From contig JADQBQ010000001.1 of the NCBI GenBank assembly GCA_016278505.1, positions 124,001 through 188,000 on the forward strand: a stretch of 64,000 bases of DNA. The letters are read 5' to 3'. Under the pieces are notes generated by a model that ran no database searches, had not been told where the DNA came from, and was given only the letters and a program-made list of their open reading frames with translations. Numbering within the stretch: the first letter of the stretch is position 1; each line of letters starts with the position of its first letter. Below are positions 41,743 to 50,603 of this stretch, in pieces. Origin of the DNA: Clostridiales bacterium. GTDB taxonomy: Bacteria > Bacillota > Desulfotomaculia > Desulfotomaculales > VENG01. The translations under genes were made by a program, and so were the position numbers.

Positions 41743-42771
41743 ATGCCAGTAAAGTTTTTAACCGCAGACAAGTTGCAAATCTTTATTGACCGGCTTTTGG
41801 CAAGCAGTACTGTTTTCTCCCCCTCCAATCAGCCGGGTAATGTTATTAGGTATACGCAGGCCAATAAACCGGAAGATATTTGCATAGATTACGTCAACAG
41901 TGATATTTCCCCCAAAGAGCTATTCTTTCCCCAAACTGAAGAACTGTTTTCTTTTGACCAGACCGATGAGGGGATTGATCTTCGGGTCCAAACGGGCTAT
42001 AAGCCAAAAGTAATATTCGGTATGCGGGCATGTGATGTAAAAGCTCTTCTAACCTTGGACCCCGTTTTTAACAGCCAATGGCCGGACCCGCACTACGCAA
42101 AAAACAGAAATGAAACTATAATCATCTGCCTGGCCTGTGATAAGGCTCTATCTACTTGCTTTTGTAATACATTTGGAATCGATCCCGTGGCACCCGAGGG
42201 TGCCGATCTGGTCTTAATCAGTTACGGAAGCGGCTATATCATTGAAGAGTGCTCTTACACGGGGCGGGAGTTAAGAGAACTGTATCAGGATCTTCTCACA
42301 CAAGAGTATGTTCACCTAGAGAAGATTAAAGAAGAAAAACGAAAGCAGTTAAGCGAACAATTTGTGCACCATGTCTCCCCTTCCAAGGCAAAAGAAACCA
42401 TGGATAACAACTTTGAGCTGCCTTACTGGGATGAAATTTCCCGCAAGTGCCTGGGGTGCGGAATATGCACCTATGTTTGTCCCACCTGTCATTGCTTTGA
42501 CATTTTCGATTATGCACCGGAAGAAACCACAGGGTCCAGGTGCCGCTGCTGGGACTCTTGTATGTACGGGGACTTCACCAAAATGGCCGGAGGTCACAAC
42601 CCCAGGCCCACCAAAAAAGAACGGGTTCGCAACCGTTTTATGCACAAGATAAAATATCACCTGGACCGTTATGGTATAGAGGGCTGCGTGGGCTGTGGGA
42701 GATGTATTGTTAAATGTCCGGTGAATATGGATATAACCAGTATTATCACCGATCTCGGGGAGGTGAAATAA
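41743..42771 (+). CDS. FlxB/AsrA-like 4Fe-4S protein
   Basis: CLGCGICTYVCPTCHCFDIFD...CRCWDSCMYGDFTKMAGGHNPRPTKKERVRNRF...CVGCGRCIVKCPVNMDI. Confidence 0.85.
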   Translation: MPVKFLTADKLQIFIDRLLASSTVFSPSNQPGNVIRYTQANKPEDICIDYVNSDISPKELFFPQTEELFSFDQTDEGIDLRVQTGYKPKVIFGMRACDVKALLTLDPVFNSQWPDPHYAKNRNETIIICLACDKALSTCFCNTFGIDPVAPEGADLVLISYGSGYIIEECSYTGRELRELYQDLLTQEYVHLEKIKEEKRKQLSEQFVHHVSPSKAKETMDNNFELPYWDEISRKCLGCGICTYVCPTCHCFDIFDYAPEETTGSRCRCWDSCMYGDFTKMAGGHNPRPTKKERVRNRFMHKIKYHLDRYGIEGCVGCGRCIVKCPVNMDITSIITDLGEVK

Positions 42772-43611
42772 ATGGCGGACAGCCCTCTAATACCTTTTAT
42801 TGCCACCATAACAGACATAGTGGACGAAACAAGCGACGTTAAAACCTTTCAGATGGTATTTGACGATCCGGCCGTAATGGAGGCTTTTAATAATAAACCG
42901 GGACAGGTAGCTCAGCTATCTGTGTTTGGAACCGGGGAGGCCACCATTAGCATCACTTCGTCACCTACCCGAAATGGAATACTGGAGTTCAGCGTGAAAA
43001 ATGTTGGGCAATTAACAACCGCCCTCCACCAACTGGAAATAGGATCAAAGGTAGGTATCCGGGGGCCGTACGGTAATCACTTCCCTTATCACAGCATGCA
43101 GGGAAAAGACCTTTTATTTATCGGCGGGGGAATAGGACTGGCCCCCTTACGTTCACTTATTGACTTTGTTCTGGATGCATCAAACCGTGATCAGTACGGC
43201 AAAGTTACTATTCTTTACGGGGCACGTTCCATGGACGATTTGTGTTTTAAACGGGACCTTTTTGAGAGGTGGTGCCGGTTACCTGACACAGAAGTACTTA
43301 CCACCATAGACAGGCCTGAAGATGCATGGACCGGCCATGTTGGTTTTGTTCCCGCTTACCTGGAGGAGATCAACCCTACACCGGAAAACAAAATCGCCAT
43401 CACCTGCGGCCCACCTATAATGATCAAGTTTGTCCTCCAGGCGCTGGAAAAGATGGGTTATACCGATGAGCAAGTAATAACCACCCTGGAATTAAAGATG
43501 AAGTGCGGCATAGGAAAGTGCGGCCGCTGTAATATAGGAGATAAGTTTGTTTGTGTGGATGGACCGGTGTTTTCCCTGGACCAGATAAAAGCAATGCCGC
43601 CGGAGTATTGA
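42772..43611 (+). CDS. FlxA/AsrB-like FAD/NAD(P)-binding oxidoreductase
   Basis: GIRGPYGNHFP, GGGIGLAPLRSLI, C-terminal MKCGIGKCGRCNIGDKFVCVDGPVF. Confidence 0.9.
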   Translation: MADSPLIPFIATITDIVDETSDVKTFQMVFDDPAVMEAFNNKPGQVAQLSVFGTGEATISITSSPTRNGILEFSVKNVGQLTTALHQLEIGSKVGIRGPYGNHFPYHSMQGKDLLFIGGGIGLAPLRSLIDFVLDASNRDQYGKVTILYGARSMDDLCFKRDLFERWCRLPDTEVLTTIDRPEDAWTGHVGFVPAYLEEINPTPENKIAITCGPPIMIKFVLQALEKMGYTDEQVITTLELKMKCGIGKCGRCNIGDKFVCVDGPVFSLDQIKAMPPEY

Positions 43612-43612
43612 C

Positions 43613-44452
43613 GCAAGTGGGGACGGTTCTTGCTTGCTAGGAAGGGAAAGTTGGTTAGAGGTTAGTTAGTTAGAAAAACCTTGGACAGGACAAATAAGGA
43701 TTAGGGCTGCGGGTAGATCTTTTGGGTCTTTTTTTTCGACGGGATTAACGGGATGAAACGGGATTTTTTGATTGTGCATTTTCCTATCCGGCTTTTTTTA
43801 AGGCATTTTATTTTAGGAAGTTAGTTGAAACCACCTAACTTCTAACCAACAAATTAATCATTAATCCTGTAATCCTGTCTAAAGGCCTTTAAATCTTTGA
43901 CAGGATTACAGGATAAGGAGGATTAAAAGAGCTATGGTATTTCTTTGGGGTCTTCTGAATTCTGTTTAAAAAAATCTCTAATCCTGAGATTAAGAATGAA
44001 TTGGATCATGTAGACCTAGGTAGCAAGTGGGGACGGTTCTTGCTTGCTAGGAAAGGAAAGTTGGTTAGGGGTTAGTTGGTTAGAAAAACCTTGGACAGGA
44101 CAAATAAGGATTAGGGCTGCGGGTAGATCTTTTGGGTCTTTTTTTTCGACGGGATTAACGGGATGAAACGGGATTTTTTGATTGTGCATTTTCCTATCCG
44201 GCTTTTTTTAAGGCATTTTATTTTAGGAAGTTAGTTAGGGGTTAGGAAAAGAAAAATCGAAACCACCTAACTTCTAACCAACAAATTAATCATTAATCCT
44301 GTAATCCTGTCTAAAGGCCTTTAAATCTTTGACAGGATTACAGGATAAAGGAGGATTAAAAGCTATAGGTATTCTTTGGGGTCATTTGAATTCTGTTTTT
44401 AGAATAATCAATTTCTAATCCTAAGTTAGGAATAAATTGGGATCATGTAGAA
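43613..44452. repeat. Direct tandem duplication, period about 420 bp
   Basis: GCAAGTGGGGACGGTTCTTGCTTGCTAGG starts at 43613 and 44033; most of each unit is near-identical. Confidence 0.9.
43864..43914. repeat. Inverted repeat ATCCTGTAATCCTGTC / GACAGGATTACAGGAT
   Basis: Perfect 16-bp arms, 19-nt loop; same structure at 44296..44346. Confidence 0.9.
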
Positions 44453-44506
44453 TTAAAATACTTCTAAGCTAAAGGCAAAATCCCGTCAAATCCCGTTAAT
44501 CCCGTC
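44331..44506 (+). repeat. Long inverted repeat arm A (GACAGGATTACAGGAT ... AATCCCGTTAATCCCGTC)
   Basis: Reverse complement matches 50162..50338 along nearly its whole length. Confidence 0.85.
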
Positions 44507-44669
44507 AAAAAGCCCTTAATCTCTTTTAATCTTTTAAATTCTGCTTCTTAAAAAATCAATCCCTAATCCTGATTTTAAAAACGAATTAAGACCACTGGAC
44601 CCCACTGCTTCTAACCTGAAAGAAAAATCCTGCAAATCCTGTAATCCTGTCTAAAAAAGTTTTGGTCTT

Positions 44670-46595
44670 TTAATCTTTCCTCCAAACCACTTTCCCGCAG
44701 TCTCTCAAATCATAGCCTCCCAGGCTCTCTACCTCCTGCCGGAACTCCGGCATTTGCATTACTTCCAGCAGGCGCTGAATATACGGGGTATCATAAAATT
44801 CACCGGGAATGCACAGGTCATAACGCTCCTCCACCACCGGTATAAAGTCCAGGTCGAGCGCCCTTGCCGCTGCCAGTATGCCCATAGCCGCATCAGCCGA
44901 GCCCGAGGCCACCGCTGCTGCCACTGACATGTGCGTATAATCTTCACGCTCATATCCTTGAATGGTACCCGGGTCTATATTCTTTTCCTTTAATTTAAAA
45001 TCCAGTAATATTCGGGTGCCTGCGCCACGCTGGCGGTTAATGTAACCAATGTCTTCCCTGACAAGATCTTCTACACCCTTTATATTTTTGGGATTTCCCT
45101 TAGCCACAATAAGCCCCTGCTGCCTATGTACTAAGTTTATCAGTACTATGGGCCGCCCTTTCAACAGGCGTTCAATATATGAGATATTATATTCTCCCGT
45201 TTCCTCGTCTAAAAGGTGGGTGCCTGCCAGGTGCGCCTCTTGGCGCTTTAAAGCCGTGAGTCCGCCCAGACTGCCTACATGGGCTGATGAAAGAGTGGCT
45301 TCCGGGTGATTTTTACGCAAGAAATTAGCCAGCACATCAAGTGCTATATCATGACTGCCGATAGCCACCGTTGTCTCCCGTACTTCAACCAGCGGGCGCA
45401 GCAGTTCTACCTCTACGTTATCGCCGGCGTTGTACCCTTCAGACAACCGCGGTATTCTGAGCATACCATCAGCCCGCACCATGGACATGATCACTCCCGC
45501 GCCGCGGGAAATAGGGGTAGCTACAATCTTATCTCCCACCTGCCCCATTTTAATCCGCACAAATTCTTCAGTACCCATGGAAGAAACAATTTTCCGGGAA
45601 ACCGCAACGGACACTTTTTGCGGTTCCGGTAGGCTGCAGGCAAGTTTCCGAAAAACTAAGGGCTTTAAGAACAGATCCGCGGCCAATACTGCAGAAACAG
45701 GATACCCCGGAATCCCGATTACCGGCTTGCCACGCACCTCGCCCAGTACCACCGGCTTGCCGGGCTTGATAGCCACACCGTGTGTAAGCACGGTACCCAA
45801 TTCCCTGATTAATTCAGCGGTAAAGTCTTCACGCCCCGCTGAGGAACCCGCATTCATGATCACTATGTCGGATTCGTGTAGGGCCTGCAAGAGCCTCTCT
45901 TTGAGCGTTTCATAATTATCCTCCGTTATTTTCCACCTTACTGGTTCCGCCCCCCAGCCGGCAAGCATGGAGCCCAGCACTCTGGTATTGTACTCTACTA
46001 TGTCACCGGGCTTTAGGTCTTCTCCAGGCTGCACCAGTTCGGTACCGGTGGGAAGCAGAGCAACCTTGGGCCTGGGGTGAACTTTGATATCTGGAATCCC
46101 CCCGGCCAGCACTCCACCGATATCCACAGGGCGCAGCAGGTGATTGGCGGGCAGTATCATTTCGGTGGCCACAATGTCCTCACCAATGACACGAACGTGC
46201 TGCCAGGGAACCGCGGCGGCAGTTATTTCAAATATTTCTTCGCCGGTAAAATGCACGTCTTCGATCATTATCACCGCATCACACTCACCCGGCAGGGGGT
46301 CACCGGTATCCACTACTTGCACCCTGTCCCCCAGCTTTAGTTCCTTGGGTTCGGCCTCGGATGCACCAAAGGTATCTGCTGCCATAACCGCTACTCCGTC
46401 CATGGCAGAGGCGTGATAATGTGGAGAAGAGTTTCTTGCATATATTGGAACTGCCGTTACCCGCCCCACAGCATCTTCCGTGGGTATGCTTTCCGCCGGC
46501 CCCGGCTCTAGTGCCCCGGTTTCGTTAAGGTGTGCCATGTACCCCTGAAGGGCTTCCTCCAGTGGCTTGTCCTCCAGGTAAACATCGCGTTTCAT
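44670..46595 (-). CDS. moeA: MoeA-family molybdopterin molybdotransferase fused to a C-terminal PBP-like domain
   Basis: MoeA motifs (NSSPHYHASAMDGVAV, NAGSSAGREDFT, KPGKPVVLGEVRGKPVIGIPGYPVSA) plus C-terminal IGSHDIALDVLANFLRKNHPEATLS...DIGYINRQRGAGTRILLD. Confidence 0.9.
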   Translation of the reverse strand: MKRDVYLEDKPLEEALQGYMAHLNETGALEPGPAESIPTEDAVGRVTAVPIYARNSSPHYHASAMDGVAVMAADTFGASEAEPKELKLGDRVQVVDTGDPLPGECDAVIMIEDVHFTGEEIFEITAAAVPWQHVRVIGEDIVATEMILPANHLLRPVDIGGVLAGGIPDIKVHPRPKVALLPTGTELVQPGEDLKPGDIVEYNTRVLGSMLAGWGAEPVRWKITEDNYETLKERLLQALHESDIVIMNAGSSAGREDFTAELIRELGTVLTHGVAIKPGKPVVLGEVRGKPVIGIPGYPVSAVLAADLFLKPLVFRKLACSLPEPQKVSVAVSRKIVSSMGTEEFVRIKMGQVGDKIVATPISRGAGVIMSMVRADGMLRIPRLSEGYNAGDNVEVELLRPLVEVRETTVAIGSHDIALDVLANFLRKNHPEATLSSAHVGSLGGLTALKRQEAHLAGTHLLDEETGEYNISYIERLLKGRPIVLINLVHRQQGLIVAKGNPKNIKGVEDLVREDIGYINRQRGAGTRILLDFKLKEKNIDPGTIQGYEREDYTHMSVAAAVASGSADAAMGILAAARALDLDFIPVVEERYDLCIPGEFYDTPYIQRLLEVMQMPEFRQEVESLGGYDLRDCGKVVWRKD

Positions 46596-46721
46596 ATAGG
46601 TGCGTCCTCCTTTGGTTTAGGCGATAGGGGTTAGGGTATTTAAAGATTAAAACCTTTTTTTGACAGGATTACAGGATGGCAGGATTAGTGATAGAAAAAA
46701 ATTAAAGACTAAAAATCTTTT

Positions 46722-46891
46722 GACGGGATTAACGAGATTTGACGGGATTTTGCTTTTGATTGGAAGCATTTTGGGTTTATTGGTCATGATTCATTTCTAA
46801 ACTCTGGATTAGGGATGGATTTTAAAAAATAATTTTAAAGACCCTAAGGAATACCCATGGTCTTAATCGTCTTTTATCCTGTAATCCTGTC
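46722..46891 (-). repeat. Diverged copy of the inverted-repeat family
   Basis: GACGGGATTAACGAGATTTGACGGGATTTTGC ... TTATCCTGTAATCCTGTC, same orientation as 50162..50338. Confidence 0.75.
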
Positions 46892-46935
46892 AAAGGTTTA
46901 AAGATTTTTTCTTTTTCTAACCTCTAACCAACTTT

Positions 46936-48168
46936 TTAAAACAGTTTCACCGCCACATATTCCCCTGCTTCCACGCCTTCTTTGTCGGCCGGGATCATGG
47001 CCAGGCCGTGGGCTTTTACCATGGTGGCGATAAGTCCTGATTTGCCTAAAATAGGCTCGGCACTTAATTCTCCCCGCTCACCTTCTACCAGTTTAACCCT
47101 TATGTAATCTTCCCTTCCAGCCGCGGAGCGCATATTGCGGGTAAGCTTGGCCCGTACGGCAAACTCCAGTAGGTTTTTACGGTATTCTCCATAACGTACC
47201 AGAGGCGCAACTAATAGTTCAAAAACCACCATGGCCGAAACCGGGTGCCCGGGAAGTCCAAAGACCGGCTTATTTTCAACCACGGCACCCACTGTAGGCT
47301 TGCCGGGCTTTATTGATATACCGTGAAACAATATTCCGGGCCGGCCTAAGGACTCAATCACTTTAGAAGCTACATCCCTGGTTCCTACCGAACTTCCACC
47401 GGATAATATGACCAAATCACACTCACTCACCGCCCCCGCCAGCGTATCTCTCAACTCACTAAAATCATCTCGGACCACGCCGTACAGCACGGGCTCACCG
47501 CCGCATGCACTAACCTGCCCGTAAAGGGCATAAGAATTTATATCCCTGACCTGTCCGGGACCCGGTTTAACCTCCACCGGCACTACCTCGTCTCCGGTGG
47601 AGATAATCCCTACCCGTACCGCATTTAAAGCTTCAACTTCCGACACCCCTACTGCGGCAAGCATACCAAGGTCCTGCGGGCGAATAATGTGTCCTGCTTG
47701 TAAAACAGTATGCCCGCGCGGCACATCCTCCCCGCGCAGAACCACATTTTCTCCGGGCCCTACCGGCCTGGTAACCCCAATGGTATCTTCATCAAGGGAT
47801 TCTGTATACTCTATCATAACCACTGCATCCGCACCGGGCGGCAGCATGCCCCCGGTGGGTATTCTAAAGGCCTGACCGGTACCAAGCTCTCCCCGGGCAT
47901 CTTTACCCATAAAGATTTCCCCTGTGATATCCAGATACGCCGGAAGGCTTTCGGATGCTCCGAATGTGTCCTTGGCCTTTACCGCAAATCCATCCATGGT
48001 TGAACGGTCAAATCCGGGCACATCATCCTTAGCCGGTACAGCTTTCCCCAAGCGCTTGCCCAGCGAATCCAGTAATGGCACCCTGCGAACATTATTCCCG
48101 GGCCTAATGTGGTTCTCCACTGTTTTCCTGGCTTCGGCAACTGTACGTGCCTGAAAAAGCTCAGTCAT
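46936..48168 (-). CDS. moeA: MoeA-family molybdopterin molybdotransferase
   Basis: PGFDRSTMDGFAVKAKDTFGASES, ILSGGSSVGTRDV, SIKPGKPTVGAVVENKPVFGLPGHPVSA; start placed at ATGACTGAG overlapping the upstream small ORF stop. Confidence 0.93.
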   Translation of the reverse strand: MTELFQARTVAEARKTVENHIRPGNNVRRVPLLDSLGKRLGKAVPAKDDVPGFDRSTMDGFAVKAKDTFGASESLPAYLDITGEIFMGKDARGELGTGQAFRIPTGGMLPPGADAVVMIEYTESLDEDTIGVTRPVGPGENVVLRGEDVPRGHTVLQAGHIIRPQDLGMLAAVGVSEVEALNAVRVGIISTGDEVVPVEVKPGPGQVRDINSYALYGQVSACGGEPVLYGVVRDDFSELRDTLAGAVSECDLVILSGGSSVGTRDVASKVIESLGRPGILFHGISIKPGKPTVGAVVENKPVFGLPGHPVSAMVVFELLVAPLVRYGEYRKNLLEFAVRAKLTRNMRSAAGREDYIRVKLVEGERGELSAEPILGKSGLIATMVKAHGLAMIPADKEGVEAGEYVAVKLF

Positions 48169-48341
48169 CAGAAACACCCCAACTCACAGCTGTGAATTTT
48201 AATTTTTAATTCGTCACAAAGCTTTCCTATTTCGCGCACAGAAACACCGCAATCTTCCGCCAGCTTACGGGCGGAATTGCAGCTGATGCGACCTTCGCCG
48301 GCCACTTCCTGCAGTTTCCTTTTCAATTTCCCGTTATCCAT
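48168..48341 (-). CDS. Small HTH-like protein (57 aa) translationally coupled to moeA, not in supplied ORF track
   Basis: MDNGKLKRKLQEVAGEGRISCNSARKLAEDCGVSVREIGKLCDELKIKIHSCELGCF*; stop overlaps moeA start (TGATG); RBS GAAAGGGGG upstream. Confidence 0.65.
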   Translation of the reverse strand: MDNGKLKRKLQEVAGEGRISCNSARKLAEDCGVSVREIGKLCDELKIKIHSCELGCF

Positions 48342-48492
48342 AAATATACCCCCTTTCTCCGAATTTACTTTCTACATGTAATACTCCCATCCTGCTTAAG
48401 CAAAATAATTTAGTTTAAACCCTTTACGACAAGGGAGGTATGTTATTTAATATAAGAAACGAAAAAATTCGAAAACCAAGGAGATTACAAAA

Positions 48493-49992
48493 ATGCTGTA
48501 CGAAAGTACCAGAGGGAAATACCTTTCTATAACATCGGCTGAAGCAATTAAAGCAGGCATTGCCCCGGACGGGGGCCTATTTGTCCCGGCAACCCGTCCC
48601 GGCATTGATTTGGAAAAGCTGCACAAAATGACATCTATGAATTACAACGAAAGAGCCTTTGTAGTGCTGCAGCATTTCCTAACAGATTATAGTGACGACG
48701 AAATTAAAGATTGTATTAATAATGCCTACAACATGGATAAGTTTGACTCACCTGAAATCGCCCCGGTAAAAGAACTTTCCCAGGGCATTTATACCCTGGA
48801 ATTGTGGCACGGCCCCACCTGCGCCTTTAAGGATATGGCACTTCAGATTCTACCGCACCTGCTTACCCGCGCGGCTTCTAAAACAGGAGAGAAATCGGAA
48901 ATCGTAATCCTGGTTGCTACTTCCGGCGATACTGGCAAGGCTGCGCTGGAAGGGTTTAAAGACGTTCCTGGAACCCGTATTGTAGTTTTCTATCCGCAAG
49001 AAGGTGTGAGTGAAATACAAAAACTGCAAATGATTACGCAGGAGGGAAAGAATGTTAATGTTATCGCCGTAGATGGAAATTTTGACGATACCCAAACCGG
49101 TGTAAAAGAAATTTTCGGTGACCAGGGCATTAACAGAGAGTTGCAAACCAACGGTTATCGCTTTTCTTCCGCTAATTCCATCAACTGGGGCAGACTGGTA
49201 CCCCAGATAGTTTATTATTTTTCGGCTTATTTTGATTTACTCAGCCAGGGTAAAATTGAAAGAGGGGAAGCAATCAACTTTGTGGTTCCCACCGGCAATT
49301 TCGGCAATATTTTAGCAGGCTATTATGCCCGTGCAATGGGCCTTCCTATTCACAAACTGGTTTGCGCGGCCAATGAAAACAACGTTCTTACCGAATTTAT
49401 CCGCACCGGCATATACGACCGTAACCGGGCTTTTAAAAGAACCATTTCACCTTCCATGGATATACTTATATCCAGCAACTTAGAGCGTTTGCTGTATGAA
49501 ATTACCGAACACAATGCCGAAGCAGTTAACGAGTGGATGGAAACATTGAAAGAAAAAGGCTGGTACGAAGTGGAACCCGGCATACGAGACGCCATAGACA
49601 ATATATTTTGGTCGGAGTACGCCACCGACAGGGAAACAATGCAAACCATCAAGGATACTTTTAACCAACATAATTACCTTATGGACACCCATACCGCTGT
49701 AGGAAAAAATGTATATGATAAATATGTTCTGGCCACTCAAGATAAGACCAAAACCGTTATTGTCTCTACCGCCAGCCCCTTTAAATTCAACGCCAGTGTG
49801 GCCCGGGCCGTTCTGAAAGAGGAAGAAATTGCAGGGAAAAGCGAGTTTGAACTACTGGACGTGCTGGCCCAGGCCAGCGGCATAGCCATACCTGAAGGGC
49901 TGAAGAACCTGGACCAAAAACCACTCCTGCACACCGACACGGTCCCCAAAGAAGAAATGCCCGGTGCAGTGAAGGAAGGTTTGGGGCTATAA
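48493..49992 (+). CDS. thrC: Threonine synthase
   Basis: LELWHGPTCAFKDMALQ, VATSGDTGKAALEGF, SANSINWGRLVPQIVYYF. Confidence 0.95.
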   Translation: MLYESTRGKYLSITSAEAIKAGIAPDGGLFVPATRPGIDLEKLHKMTSMNYNERAFVVLQHFLTDYSDDEIKDCINNAYNMDKFDSPEIAPVKELSQGIYTLELWHGPTCAFKDMALQILPHLLTRAASKTGEKSEIVILVATSGDTGKAALEGFKDVPGTRIVVFYPQEGVSEIQKLQMITQEGKNVNVIAVDGNFDDTQTGVKEIFGDQGINRELQTNGYRFSSANSINWGRLVPQIVYYFSAYFDLLSQGKIERGEAINFVVPTGNFGNILAGYYARAMGLPIHKLVCAANENNVLTEFIRTGIYDRNRAFKRTISPSMDILISSNLERLLYEITEHNAEAVNEWMETLKEKGWYEVEPGIRDAIDNIFWSEYATDRETMQTIKDTFNQHNYLMDTHTAVGKNVYDKYVLATQDKTKTVIVSTASPFKFNASVARAVLKEEEIAGKSEFELLDVLAQASGIAIPEGLKNLDQKPLLHTDTVPKEEMPGAVKEGLGL

Positions 49993-50161
49993 GAGCGTAA
50001 GGATTAAAGAATAAAAGACTAAAACCTCTTTGGACAGGATTACAGGATTGGCAGGATTTTTCCTTCAGTGTAGAAAGCATTGGGATCTGTGACCTTAATT
50101 TATTTTATAAATTAGGTTAGGATTGATTTTTGAAAACAAATTTAAAAGAATAAGAGCTTTT

Positions 50162-50338
50162 GACGGGATTAACGGGATTTGATGGGATTTTACCTTTAGC
50201 TTAGAAGTATTTTAATTCTACATGATCCTAATTTATTCCTAAAATTAAGATTACAAATCGATTATTTTAAAAAAGAATTCAAATAACCCCAAAGAACTAC
50301 CTATAGCTTTTAATCCTCTTTTATCCTGTAATCCTGTC
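50162..50338 (-). repeat. Long inverted repeat arm B
   Basis: Reverse complement of 44331..44506 with modest divergence. Confidence 0.85.
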
Positions 50339-50603
50339 AAAGGTTTAAAGGCTTTAAAGACTTTTAAACAGGATTACTGGATTGGCAGGATTGTTGGATT
50401 ACGGGTTCTTTTTTAATGTCTTTACTTCAAGGTATAGGATTTTGTTTATATTATTTAAAATAACTAAAAAACCGACATATAAAATGAATAGCTTAAAAAA
50501 CATGAATAAGTAAAACGCACAATCAAAAAATCCCGTCTCATCCCGTTAATCCCGTCGAAAAAAAGAACCCACAGCCTTAACCTAACCAACAAACCAACTA
50601 TCC

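Noticed and set aside
43613-44660. CRISPR array
   Set aside because: Repeats are long, mosaic and inverted, with no regular 25-40 bp repeats and unique spacers, and no cas genes nearby.
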